38,935 nt of DNA from Eubacterium callanderi (GCF_900142645.1 NZ_FRBP01000020.1:1-38935); one strand, 5' to 3'; shown: positions 7,801 to 14,723, counted from the stretch's first letter. Numbers and translations: made by a program. Notes: generated from the sequence alone by a model not told the origin.

Positions 7801-8580
7801 CTAAATGCCCATGACTGCCGGCAGGATCGGCTGGCCGGTGATTGGGTCGATCTTCTGGGGTGCAGCGGGCTGTGCCGGGGCCTGACCGTACTGGGGTTGT
7901 ACCGGGGCAGGTTGTTGCTGTTGCGGATATCCCGGCGTAACCGCCGGAGCTGTGGGCTGCTGCGCATAAGGATTCTGCATGGCTGCGGTGTATCCGGGCT
8001 GCGTAACAACACCAGGAGCTGCAGGCTGACCCTGGACTGGGACCGTTACCCCTGCAAAAGCGTCTTCAACGCTGGTTCTTGCGCCTGCGAAGGCTTCGCC
8101 GTCTCGTGTTTTCCAGACATGCTGCAGGTAGCAGCCGACACCTTTTTTCCCGCTGGCGTTGTAGGCGGTGAAGTTGACAAACACGTAGCCATAGCAGCCG
8201 GAGTAGACTTCACTCTGATCCATTGCAGGGTGACGGTCAGGGCCTGCGACGACGCCGGGGGCCCCGAACTCTGGCTTACAGGAAGCGGTCATTACATAGT
8301 GCCCTTTACACTCCTCGCCATAAGGTTCCCCGGTCTGCTTTGTGCCATCGCCGTCGTGCATTGGAGACGCGACAAAGCCGGGCATTGTGCCGCCGAACTT
8401 CTTTGCGACCCCCTCCTGTTTGGCCTGTTCAATAGCGGCCTGAATCTGCTGCACCAGCTGTGTATTGCTCTTAGGGATCAGCAAGGTCACGGAGTATTTT
8501 GGTTCTCCGCCGTTGGCCGCATATGGCGCAAACACGTTGACATAACTCATTCTAATTTCACCGATTAATAATTCACTCAT
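7801..8580 (-). CDS. DUF2815 protein, probable phage single-stranded DNA-binding protein
   Basis: 259 residues. Residues 1-180 match the DUF2815 pattern: GEIRMSYVNVFAP, YSVTLLIPK, then AYGxxFVNFTAYN-like strands typical of an OB-fold. This family lies next to DUF2800 and polymerase genes in many Firmicutes phages and is thought to coat single-stranded DNA. The remaining roughly 75 residues are an unusual low-complexity tail rich in P, Q, A and G (for example GYPQQQQPAPVQPQYGQAPA), ending in PITGQPILPAVMGI. Flexible tails on SSBs commonly recruit partners; here the tail is much longer than the family core needs. AGGAGG lies 10 nt before the ATG. Confidence 0.85.
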   Translation of the reverse strand: MSELLIGEIRMSYVNVFAPYAANGGEPKYSVTLLIPKSNTQLVQQIQAAIEQAKQEGVAKKFGGTMPGFVASPMHDGDGTKQTGEPYGEECKGHYVMTASCKPEFGAPGVVAGPDRHPAMDQSEVYSGCYGYVFVNFTAYNASGKKGVGCYLQHVWKTRDGEAFAGARTSVEDAFAGVTVPVQGQPAAPGVVTQPGYTAAMQNPYAQQPTAPAVTPGYPQQQQPAPVQPQYGQAPAQPAAPQKIDPITGQPILPAVMGI

Positions 8581-8594
8581 TTTGTTTATTCCTC

Positions 8595-9770
8595 CTAAAC
8601 TTGTACATCTTTGAATACTTCCGCCGCGCTTTTTGGTTTGAACGGCTCCCGTTTGTCGTCTTCGGGTACCAGTGTTGGTTTTCCCTGGGGTTTTACCACG
8701 TCGGCGGCTAACAGGCTGTCGAACTGTTTTTTTCCTAAAAGTTTCTCAACACCGGTCAGGGTCAGGGGGACGCGTTCATAGAGCAGGGATTCGTCAAAGC
8801 CGACTTCCTTGATTTTCTGGAAAGCGGCGTCAAGGTCTTTGAAGCTGCGTGTGCTGCGCCCTTCGACCACTTTGAATCCTGGGATGGTTAAGCCTTCCAG
8901 TGCTTTGGTGAGGGCATACTCTTTCAGCTTCTTGTGGTAATTGACCACGCCCTCCAGCTTTGCGAGCATCTGGGCCATCTCAGACGCGTTCATCATTTGT
9001 GGGTCTTTAATCTCTTCTTCTTTGACGTCGTACTGCCCGGCGTAGGCTTTGCAGACGGGCTTGACGGGACAGAACTGGCAGTGTTTACCCGGCACGCATT
9101 CCCCGCCGCCGGCATAGGCTTCTTCGGCCAGGGGTTTGACGACTTCATTCCCCCACTGGTACAGGGCGGCCACATCGGTATCCCACTGTACAATGTTGTC
9201 CATGCGGGGCTGCACAATGCACAGGGTCACGGTCTGGATTGGGTAGATGAAACCATAATCGGCCAGTACCCCCAGGGCATAGAGCTTCAGCTGGCTGTTC
9301 TCAACCACATCGACTTTATTGTGCTTACCATATTTAAAATCGATCACCCAGAGGTGGTTCCCGTGGATGACAATACAGTCCGCGGTGCCAAAGCCTTCGG
9401 GGGCATAAGCGCTGTAATTAACCTTTTTTTCCACTTCCACAAAGGGCGTGGTCGTCTGCGCGTAGGTGATGCTGTTCACAAACTCCAGATACTGGTCGGT
9501 ATAACGCTGCATTTCGGGGTTATACAGGTCATTGTCCTTGGTCAGCTTGTTCATCCGGCGGGTGAAGGTTGCTTTGCCCATGGGCTCGGTGTACTGCTTT
9601 CTCAGTTTCAGCTCAGCGATGGCGTGGGCCAGGGTGCCTTCTCTGGCTGGATCGCCTGCCAGGTCCGGCATCCCTTCGGATAACCGGACGGAGGCAGGAC
9701 AGTTCAGCCAGCGCTCTGCGCTGCTGGCGGACAGCAGGGCATGGGCCGGGGTTCCTTTCTTTGAACTCAT
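8595..9770 (-). CDS. DUF2800 phage nuclease, RecB/Cas4-like with probable Fe-S cluster
   Basis: 391 residues. The N-terminus LSASSAERWLNCPASVRLSE is the usual DUF2800 start. The PD-(D/E)XK core shows GTADCIVIH (D131) and VIDFKYG (D144, K146). Four cysteines, C24 and the cluster C231-x2-C234-x5-C240, are arranged as in Cas4 and AddB nucleases that hold a 4Fe-4S cluster. It is expected to process DNA ends for phage replication or recombination together with the neighbouring SSB-like protein. The ATG overlaps the stop of the upstream gene (ATGA), indicating coupled translation. Exonuclease activity is inferred from the fold. Confidence 0.9.
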   Translation of the reverse strand: MSSKKGTPAHALLSASSAERWLNCPASVRLSEGMPDLAGDPAREGTLAHAIAELKLRKQYTEPMGKATFTRRMNKLTKDNDLYNPEMQRYTDQYLEFVNSITYAQTTTPFVEVEKKVNYSAYAPEGFGTADCIVIHGNHLWVIDFKYGKHNKVDVVENSQLKLYALGVLADYGFIYPIQTVTLCIVQPRMDNIVQWDTDVAALYQWGNEVVKPLAEEAYAGGGECVPGKHCQFCPVKPVCKAYAGQYDVKEEEIKDPQMMNASEMAQMLAKLEGVVNYHKKLKEYALTKALEGLTIPGFKVVEGRSTRSFKDLDAAFQKIKEVGFDESLLYERVPLTLTGVEKLLGKKQFDSLLAADVVKPQGKPTLVPEDDKREPFKPKSAAEVFKDVQV

Positions 9771-10279
9771 ATCTGCGCCCCCATTTCACGCAGTTTTACG
9801 GCCAGGGCGCCGTACTGTTCTTTGGGTAGTTCGACTAAACTGCTGACGCCAAAGCCCTGGATTAACGCCATGATCTCCGGCTGTTTGCCCTGGCTGACCA
9901 GGCCGGCCATGGCCACGCTGATCTGATCCTGGGTGTACTCCTGAGCCACAGCGGTGGTCGGCAGGGGCTGAGCTGCGGAGGCCGGCTGCTGTACCGGAGC
10001 TGACTGGGCTGGCGGCGGGGTCACTGGGGGCTGCTGAACGGGTGCCGCTGGAGCGGGTTGTGCAACGGTCTGCACGGGCGGCACAGGTGGCGCCTGTCCT
10101 GTCGGCGGCGTCGGTGCTTGCTGGTGCAGCAGCTGCACGTCAGCCGGATGCAGCCCCGAGTTGTCAATATAGGCCGGCTGACTGGCAGTCGCAGCTGTCT
10201 GATCGGCTACACTCACCATGTGTAAGTCGCTAACCGCGTATTCCCGGATTTCTTCTTTGCTATCAAATACAAATTGCAT
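9767..10279 (-). CDS. Phage protein with long Pro/Gln/Ala-rich linker
   Basis: 170 residues in three parts. The N-terminus (about 1-45, MQFVFDSKEEIREYAVSDLH) looks folded. Residues about 50-115 are a disordered linker of P, Q, A, V and T (PAPAAPVQQPPVTPPPAQSA). The C-terminus (QISVAMAGLVSQGKQPEIMA to REMGAQI) is helical and resembles the tail domain of small proteins that precede DUF2800 genes in other Firmicutes phages. Those are sometimes labelled rrp5-like, without evidence of function. GGGAGA precedes the ATG. Its linker resembles the tail of the SSB-like protein two genes downstream. No activity can be assigned. Confidence 0.7.
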   Translation of the reverse strand: MQFVFDSKEEIREYAVSDLHMVSVADQTAATASQPAYIDNSGLHPADVQLLHQQAPTPPTGQAPPVPPVQTVAQPAPAAPVQQPPVTPPPAQSAPVQQPASAAQPLPTTAVAQEYTQDQISVAMAGLVSQGKQPEIMALIQGFGVSSLVELPKEQYGALAVKLREMGAQI

Positions 10280-10282
10280 TGT

Positions 10283-10507
10283 TTATCTCCCTTCGATTAA
10301 ATCTAAATTTTTTAAATAACATTTTCCAGAGGCGTCTGGGTTTCGTTTTGAATAATACTCCAAGTGGACGCCTTCTCGGTTGATGACTTCTTTTGTGATG
10401 ACGATTTTACGGCTCTTCTTGAATTTCTCATAATCCGTTTTATAAACGCTTATACTGCCTCCGCTGTCGTCATTGCACGGTAATAAAAGGGTGTTACGTT
10501 TGTACAT
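10283..10507 (-). CDS. Hypothetical small phage protein
   Basis: 74 residues, basic and rich in Lys/Tyr, with no membrane segment. It contains two cysteines (C11, C63) too far apart to suggest a metal site on their own. AAAGGA lies 8 nt before the ATG. The stop is 3 nt ahead of the next gene's start, so it belongs to the early operon. I recognise no family. Confidence 0.55.
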   Translation of the reverse strand: MYKRNTLLLPCNDDSGGSISVYKTDYEKFKKSRKIVITKEVINREGVHLEYYSKRNPDASGKCYLKNLDLIEGR

Positions 10508-10523
10508 AGGCTTTATCCTTTCT

Positions 10524-10618
10524 GAGGGCTGCCTTTACAGCCCTCCTGAATTCTGATATAATTTAACTGTACATTTTTATGATTCCTCCGACCTTAGTGC
10601 TCCAACACGATCGGAGGA
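10524..10618. other. Two hairpins around the 10508-10576 gap
   Basis: Two inverted repeats lie between the genes at 10507 and 10577. One is GAGGGCTG with CAGCCCTC (about 10524-10545). The other is CCTCCGA with TCGGAGG (about 10586-10618), overlapping the last codons of the 125-residue gene. Neither is followed by a clear T run on the minus strand, so a processing or attenuation role is as likely as termination. Confidence 0.4.
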
Positions 10619-10954
10619 TTTTTCTTTTACTGGGCATTCTTCACGGGCACTTGTCCATTGCTTTGTATATTCTTTCGTCATTTTTACTGGATCATCAATA
10701 ATCCGTTCAATTTCGCGGCCAATGTGCAGCCCATAAGCAACACCCGCATCAAAAGCATCAGTTAAACTGGCGCTGTGTGCATCTCTTATCATATCTACTA
10801 AACTTTTTTGACTTCCGCTGCTCTCTACTTCGATACTGTCTAACAGTTCGTAGAAATAAGCGTCTGAATCACTGGTTTCCTGAAGTGCATTCAGCACATC
10901 GTCCCGTGTTTTTAAATCTGCTAACGCTCTGAATATCTCAATATTTAATTTCAT
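10577..10954 (-). CDS. Hypothetical phage protein with GxxxGxxIGRE-type helix
   Basis: 125 residues, acidic N-terminal half (LQETSDSDAYFYELLDSIEV), then a helix AFDAGVAYGLHIGREIE with evenly spaced glycines, and a charged C-terminus. AGGAGG precedes the ATG by 9 nt. Short proteins with a terminal helix of the form F-x-x-G-x-x-x-G are common in gut Firmicutes prophages and have no known role. The protein encoded at 11532-11834 has a comparable glycine-spaced helix (YMGFEIGFKTAMKLF), so the two may be distantly related. Confidence 0.6.
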   Translation of the reverse strand: MKLNIEIFRALADLKTRDDVLNALQETSDSDAYFYELLDSIEVESSGSQKSLVDMIRDAHSASLTDAFDAGVAYGLHIGREIERIIDDPVKMTKEYTKQWTSAREECPVKEKSSDRVGALRSEES

Positions 10955-10958
10955 GTTT

Positions 10959-11219
10959 CTAATCCTCCTCTTTTTGGTTTTTTATTTCTGTAGTCATTCT
11001 GTCAGAAAGCTCCCTGAGCGCTTCGCAAGTCTCACCCATATAATCAGATAAAACATCTACAAAAGCGCTGATGCGGTCATATTGATACAGTATTTTTTGC
11101 TTATCCTCATCTCCTGTAAAATTAAAATATTCTCCGATTTCCTTTTGGATAAAAATTGATTTATCCTGCAATGCGCGGATGTCCTCGACATCGTCTCTGA
11201 GATCAAATAGCAACCCCAT
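10959..11219 (-). CDS. Hypothetical small helical phage protein
   Basis: 86 residues, predicted almost wholly helical and acidic, with heptad-like spacing of hydrophobics (LRDDVEDIRALQDKSIFIQK; YDRISAFVDVLSDYMGETCE). A short coiled coil or dimer is plausible. AGGAGG lies 8 nt upstream of the ATG, and that site overlaps the stop of the 29-residue gene. There is no catalytic motif and I do not recognise a family. Confidence 0.6.
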   Translation of the reverse strand: MGLLFDLRDDVEDIRALQDKSIFIQKEIGEYFNFTGDEDKQKILYQYDRISAFVDVLSDYMGETCEALRELSDRMTTEIKNQKEED

Positions 11220-11231
11220 ATCTTAATCCTC

Positions 11232-11321
11232 CTAAAGTTTTTCTACAATCTTTGTAATCAAGTAAAATAGCACGGGCCCCATAATCATGAATGGTAAGCC
11301 AGCAATTGCTAAGTCCATCAT
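11232..11321 (-). CDS. 29-residue single-pass membrane peptide
   Basis: The minus strand encodes MMDLAIAGLPFMIMGPVLFY followed by LITKIVEKL and a TAG stop. A hydrophobic helix of about 20 residues (4-23) is followed by a short basic end, a classic one-span membrane peptide. GGAGG lies 4 nt before the first ATG and 7 nt before the second (11318). The start overlaps the stop of the upstream DNA-binding protein gene (ATGA), and the stop sits beside the next gene's ribosome binding site. The fit with a tightly packed operon supports it being real. Function is unknown; holin-like, toxin-like or host-membrane-modifying roles are all possible. Confidence 0.6.
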   Translation of the reverse strand: MMDLAIAGLPFMIMGPVLFYLITKIVEKL

Positions 11322-11530
11322 GAGGCCTCCTCTCCTTCGTTCTCTTCTTTTCCCATGTACTCTTCAAACTTCTTAGGTGAAATATGATAAGAATACTCTC
11401 CATTTTCCTTTTGCTGTACAGCATATCCAAATTTCAATATCCCTCGTTGTAGGCCAACACGTATAAATTGTTCGGCTACTCCCATACGTTGAGCAGCCTC
11501 TTTGACGGTTATTTTTCTTTTTACTGGCAA
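11318..11530 (-). CDS. Excisionase-like helix-turn-helix protein
   Basis: 70 residues from a TTG at 11530 with GGAGG 8 nt upstream; a GTG at 11539 lies inside that ribosome binding site and is less likely. The N-terminal KITVKEAAQRMGVAEQFIRV is a MerR/excisionase-type winged helix, followed by QRGILKFGYAVQQ and YHISPKKFEEYMG, the usual wing and C-terminal helix of such small DNA-binding proteins. Possible roles are excisionase or early regulator. Excisionase is plausible because an integrase is present, though it is encoded 3 kb away on the other strand. Confidence 0.65.
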   Translation of the reverse strand: MPVKRKITVKEAAQRMGVAEQFIRVGLQRGILKFGYAVQQKENGEYSYHISPKKFEEYMGKEENEGEEAS

Positions 11531-11531
11531 A

Positions 11532-11834
11532 TCACTCACCTCCCATACCGCATTCCTTAAAGAGTTTCATAGCGGTTTTAAACCCTATCTCAAAGCCCAT
11601 GTACTCACAGCAGGACCCATAACTTGCAAGAATGTCCATTATGCTGTCCCACCGTCTACTCTTGCCTAGATCCTCAATGATTCCAGCATCCACCAGATAG
11701 GAGTGAAGTTCTTCTAAATATGCATCGCTGAACGATTCTCCTTCTAGTTTTGTACTATTGTTGTCTGATAAACCGTAAAGACCGTGTAAAGTAGGATTTC
11801 TTTCCCAGTATTTTACTTCTTGCTTTTCACCCAT
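11532..11834 (-). CDS. Hypothetical phage protein
   Basis: 100 residues from the ATG at 11834 (AGGAGG 9 nt upstream); the frame extends to 11891 but that part lacks a start signal and overlaps the previous gene. The sequence is MGEKQEVKYWERNPTLHGLY and onward, with a C-terminal glycine-spaced helix (YMGFEIGFKTAMKLFKECG). Three cysteines lie in the C-terminal half (SCCEYMG and ECG). No family is recognised. The helix resembles that in the 125-residue protein at 10577-10954. Confidence 0.6.
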   Translation of the reverse strand: MGEKQEVKYWERNPTLHGLYGLSDNNSTKLEGESFSDAYLEELHSYLVDAGIIEDLGKSRRWDSIMDILASYGSCCEYMGFEIGFKTAMKLFKECGMGGE

Positions 11835-11847
11835 TGTCTTAGCCCTC

Positions 11848-12147
11848 CTATGCCGGCAACGGCCCTTTGTGCAACACGTTATGGCCTTCACGTTCCAGCT
11901 GCTTAATTCTTTTAATAACCTCTGCTTCCGTTTCTCCGGTTACGGCACAAACATCGTCAACGGTAAACAGTTCATTCCCACCAAATTGACCCGACAGGGC
12001 TAAGCGGGCTCCGATAATTGCCGACTTGAGTGAAATGCCCTGCTTTAATCCACTATTGATGATTTCTTTGAGCTGCTTTTTACTGACTCCGTACTTGCCG
12101 TATTTTTTATACAACTGCTCAATGGCTTTTTCTTTTTTACTTTTCAT
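11848..12147 (-). CDS. Hypothetical phage protein with wHTH-like C-terminus
   Basis: 99 residues from the ATG at 12147, with GGAGG 9 nt upstream. Upstream in-frame codons run antisense-like into the previous gene and are ignored. The N-terminal half is Lys-rich and helical (YKKYGKYGVSKKQLKEIINS). The C-terminal half (FTVDDVCAVTGETEAEVIKR then IKQLEREGHNV) looks like a winged helix-turn-helix of the kind in many phage regulators. DNA binding is inferred from this pattern only. Confidence 0.6.
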   Translation of the reverse strand: MKSKKEKAIEQLYKKYGKYGVSKKQLKEIINSGLKQGISLKSAIIGARLALSGQFGGNELFTVDDVCAVTGETEAEVIKRIKQLEREGHNVLHKGPLPA

Positions 12148-12151
12148 TGGT

Positions 12152-12661
12152 TTAGTCCTCCTGCTCCGGATCGAGTAATTCAGACAATATGACCACAAGA
12201 AGGCTTGCTGGATCAAAAGATAAGATATCGACATGCTCATTACCGACCCGTATTTTTCCACTGTTCCTATCGTATGAGACAAGGTAATCGTTAAAGGTAA
12301 AGTAACCAAATTCGACCTCTTGTCCGTCTTCGTCCTTAAGCATAATTTCGGATCGATCATTAATTCTTTTGACCAACTTTGTAAACCATGGAATCCCATT
12401 AGTCAAATGATCTTCGAAAACACTAACGATGAAATAACCAAAGTCTTCATCTGGATATAAAAAGTAGTCATCGCCATACTTACCATAGGCGTCCCAACAG
12501 TACAGCTCAAGTTCTGGCACCATAGGATAGATTCCATAGTTTTGAATCGACTTAATAAGCTCCTCCGCACCTTCTTGTTGCTCAGTCCCATTAAATTCTT
12601 TTCCCAGCGCTCTTTGTAAAGCGGTCAAAATTTCCTTTTTGTTTTCTTTTACAAGTTCCAT
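12152..12661 (-). CDS. Hypothetical acidic phage protein
   Basis: 169 residues, strongly acidic and rich in aromatic residues (PELELYCWDAYGKYGDDYFL; FGYFIVSVFEDHL). It resembles DNA-mimic proteins or SMI1-like folds only in composition; I find no motif to support either. AAGGAG lies 8 nt before the ATG. The stop is 4 nt before the next gene's start. An anti-host-defence role is possible for an acidic early phage protein, but nothing here proves it. Confidence 0.6.
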   Translation of the reverse strand: MELVKENKKEILTALQRALGKEFNGTEQQEGAEELIKSIQNYGIYPMVPELELYCWDAYGKYGDDYFLYPDEDFGYFIVSVFEDHLTNGIPWFTKLVKRINDRSEIMLKDEDGQEVEFGYFTFNDYLVSYDRNSGKIRVGNEHVDILSFDPASLLVVILSELLDPEQED

Positions 12662-12688
12662 ATTTATTGCTCCTTTTTCATATTTTGG

Positions 12689-12709
12689 GATGTCAATTTC
12701 TTTGACATC
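12689..12709. repeat. Perfect 8-bp inverted repeat
   Basis: GATGTCAA and TTGACATC are separated by TTTCT in the 59-nt gap downstream of the antirepressor gene. There is no T run after it on either strand. It could be an operator or a weak hairpin. Confidence 0.5.
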
Positions 12710-12720
12710 TGAATAATTCT

Positions 12721-13368
12721 TTATCCTTCAACCTTGTCACGCTGTTGTGACGAGGTTGTGTGCTTCCTGTAAATCTGTTCACTAATGGAAACGCCCAAAT
12801 GAAATTTTTCATTAATCCCCATTAACTCAACGGTATCACTCAGTATCCTTTCTCGGTCAACAAGCATCTCTGGTGTCATTTCCCCTTTTTTGACCATTTT
12901 AGGATAACCGTAACGGTTTGAGACGGCTTTGTTCGCTATGGTGTTAGCCTTCATAAAATCCTGTTTGCGAGGCTTTCTGACAGATTCAATTGATTCTTGA
13001 AGATTTGACATCATCTCTTTTTGGTGCTCTTTGTCGAGCATCCGAAATACTTGAAAACCTTCAATCCCGGTAGATTGCCGGAGTGCTTTTAAAACTGCTT
13101 TAACCCACTCCTTGAAGTCCTTCGCCTCTGTTTTATGGCTATTAAATATTGCCTCATATAAACCGACCTCTGAAATGATGGCCATTTTTTGTTTGCCACC
13201 AGGGGTGTCCATAAAGTGGACGTCCTTATCTTTGGGGTCTATTAGTCTAAGCATATGCGGCGTGTGACTATATCCAAGTGCCTCCGCAACATCCTTTGCA
13301 ACCGCCCACCATTCTCTTTCCTTTTCAACAAAGCGGATTTTGTGGCCGTTCCAAATTTCTGTTTTCAT
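12721..13368 (-). CDS. Phage antirepressor with Bro-N domain
   Basis: 215 residues from the ATG at 13368; GGAGG lies 10 nt upstream. The N-terminal 105 residues are a Bro-N domain: IWNGHKIRFVEKEREWWAVA, KDVAEALGYS, the conserved MDTPGGKQKMAIISEVGLYE, and AIFNSHKTEAKDFKEWV. The C-terminal part (ANTIANKAVSNRYGYPKMVK) is a phage-specific antirepressor domain. Proteins of this kind bind DNA or the CI-type repressor to favour lytic growth. It is the second gene of the early operon, right after the Cro-like gene. A 12-bp stem with one T-G pair (12729-12740 with 12747-12758) overlaps its last codons. Confidence 0.85.
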   Translation of the reverse strand: MKTEIWNGHKIRFVEKEREWWAVAKDVAEALGYSHTPHMLRLIDPKDKDVHFMDTPGGKQKMAIISEVGLYEAIFNSHKTEAKDFKEWVKAVLKALRQSTGIEGFQVFRMLDKEHQKEMMSNLQESIESVRKPRKQDFMKANTIANKAVSNRYGYPKMVKKGEMTPEMLVDRERILSDTVELMGINEKFHLGVSISEQIYRKHTTSSQQRDKVEG

Positions 13369-13454
13369 TTTAGTTTCACCTCCTTTCCACACATAGAAAA
13401 TATGCTTTACATCTTAAGTCGTAAATAATTCTTACTATCAGGCTTCTAAAATTT

Positions 13455-13685
13455 CTATTCTAGAAGATCAAATTCTTTGAATAGATCTCCCGGCTTCACA
13501 CCAAGAGCTTGAGAAATCGCCACAACATCACAAGGCTTAATAATTTTACGCCCATTGAGCATCGCGTTAAGCTCTCTTGGGCTTAGGTTTGCTTTTTGCG
13601 CAACGGCCCGCTGCTTCAGCCCCTTTTCATCGATGATCCTATTAATTGCCGAAGGCAATTTTGAATTGTAGTCTTCAATTTGCAT
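13455..13685 (-). CDS. Cro-like XRE-family repressor
   Basis: 76 residues from the ATG at 13685 (GAGGTG 5 nt upstream). A single helix-turn-helix of the Cro/CI type is visible at about residues 23-60 (LKQRAVAQKANLSPRELNAM; VVAISQALGVKPGDLF). There is no second domain, as expected for a Cro-like early regulator. It is the first gene of the leftward early operon and diverges from the CI-like repressor. The consensus promoter at 13728-13756 drives it. Confidence 0.85.
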   Translation of the reverse strand: MQIEDYNSKLPSAINRIIDEKGLKQRAVAQKANLSPRELNAMLNGRKIIKPCDVVAISQALGVKPGDLFKEFDLLE

Positions 13686-13727
13686 TTTCTCACCTCTTTC
13701 AATATTCATTTTGCAAACTTTAAACTC

Positions 13728-13756
13728 ATTATAGTCTCATATCGCATACTTGTCAA
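13728..13756 (-). promoter_or_regulatory. Early leftward promoter with operator-like dyad
   Basis: On the minus strand TTGACA (13751-13756) and TATAAT (13728-13733) are separated by exactly 17 nt, a full consensus. CTTGTCAAG at the -35 is a perfect dyad, and related ATACG/CGTAT blocks recur at 13757-13790, likely repressor and Cro binding sites. Confidence 0.85.
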
Positions 13757-13797
13757 GCGTATTGATAAAAAAAGTTTTCGATACGCGTTTTTTCATC

Positions 13798-13826
13798 TTG
13801 ATTTACGGATATTTCGATGCTATAAT
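13798..13826 (+). promoter_or_regulatory. Promoter of the CI-like repressor gene
   Basis: TTGATT (13798-13803) and TATAAT (13821-13826) are separated by 17 nt, ending 23 nt before the repressor ATG. It lies back to back with the early promoter, about 40 bp between the two -35 boxes. Confidence 0.85.
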
Positions 13827-13849
13827 GCAAACATAGAGAGGTGACAGTA

Positions 13850-14617
13850 ATGGCATTTAAGGATAGAATGAAAGAAGCTAGGTTAAAAAAACATTTAACA
13901 CAGGAACAGCTTTCCAAAAAGATTGGAGTGGCGAAATCTACTTTAGCAGGTTATGAGGGCGGGAATCGCGAACCAAGTATGTTAACTGTATCTAAAATAA
14001 TGGACGCTTTAGAAGTTGATGCTAATTTTTTATGGCAGGATGAAATGGAAAATAATTTTCCTGAAAAGGTTTCATACGATGAGTTAGAGATCATCGAAAA
14101 ATATCGTTTACTTGACAATTACGGAAAAGAAACTATCGGGTATCTTCTGAATCGGGAGCTCGATCGACAAACGCAGATTAATCACTACCATAATGGTGCA
14201 GATGATCATTCAATGAGCAACCACTGCAATTCTACGTCCGAAAACGCATCAGACAACGTCATCTTTATCGACACGTACACTCAATCGGCTTCGGCTGGCA
14301 CGGGGCAGTATCTTGATGATGACAGTTTTCAAAAATTAGGCTATCCCGCCAATCGGGTCCCGGCAAACACTGATTTTGCCGTTCCTGTAGCGGGGGACTC
14401 TATGGAGCCCGAATATTCGGATGGCGATATTGTTTTCGTTGAAAGATCGGAAGACGTCGCCTTTGGCGATATCGGATTGTTTGTCCTTAACGGTGAGGGC
14501 TTTATTAAGATGTGTGATCCTAAAGGCTTAGTATCTTTAAATCCAGCTTATTCGCCCATAAAAATTAACGATGACTGCTCGTTTAAGACAATTGGAAAAA
14601 TTTTAGGAAAATTATAA
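13850..14617 (+). CDS. CI/LexA-like phage repressor with S24 self-cleavage domain
   Basis: 255 residues. The ATG at 13850 has GAGAGGTG 6 nt upstream; a GTG at 13841 is inside that site. Residues 5-62 are an XRE helix-turn-helix (LTQEQLSKKIGVAKSTLAGY). After a hydrophilic linker comes the peptidase domain: scissile bond A149-G150 in SASAGTGQ, catalytic S184 in AGDSMEPE and K220 in GEGFIK. This is the lysogeny repressor, expected to cleave itself when RecA filaments form after DNA damage, releasing the early promoter. Confidence 0.93.
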   Translation: MAFKDRMKEARLKKHLTQEQLSKKIGVAKSTLAGYEGGNREPSMLTVSKIMDALEVDANFLWQDEMENNFPEKVSYDELEIIEKYRLLDNYGKETIGYLLNRELDRQTQINHYHNGADDHSMSNHCNSTSENASDNVIFIDTYTQSASAGTGQYLDDDSFQKLGYPANRVPANTDFAVPVAGDSMEPEYSDGDIVFVERSEDVAFGDIGLFVLNGEGFIKMCDPKGLVSLNPAYSPIKINDDCSFKTIGKILGKL

Positions 14618-14623
14618 AACAAT

Positions 14624-14658
14624 AAAAAAAAACGCCCCCGTGCGCTAACACAGAGGCG
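14624..14658 (-). terminator. Rho-independent terminator on the minus strand
   Basis: Read on the minus strand, a 10-bp stem (14633-14642 with 14649-14658, two G-U pairs, loop TTAGCG) is followed by nine T. It faces transcription coming from the rpsI side into the phage. On the plus strand the same hairpin has two A-C mismatches and no T run. Confidence 0.6.
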
Positions 14659-14682
14659 ATGACATAGATTCCCGGGGTAGTC

Positions 14683-14716
14683 GGTACACTAAGTCACTCA
14701 ACAAACTTATTGTACC
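14683..14716. repeat. 11-bp inverted repeat upstream of int
   Basis: GGTACACTAAG (14683-14693) and CTTATTGTACC (14706-14716) pair with one mismatch, in the 170-nt gap between the repressor and integrase genes. It may be a regulator site for int or a hairpin in its leader. Confidence 0.5.
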
Positions 14717-14723
14717 ACATTAT

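Noticed and set aside
8934-9683. Long plus-strand open frame opposite the DUF2800 gene
   Set aside because: It is an antisense shadow caused by codon bias of the nuclease gene; no start signal or family resemblance.
11203-11430. 75-residue minus-strand frame
   Set aside because: It overlaps the helix-turn-helix gene and the membrane peptide in another frame, lacks a ribosome binding site and shows no domain.
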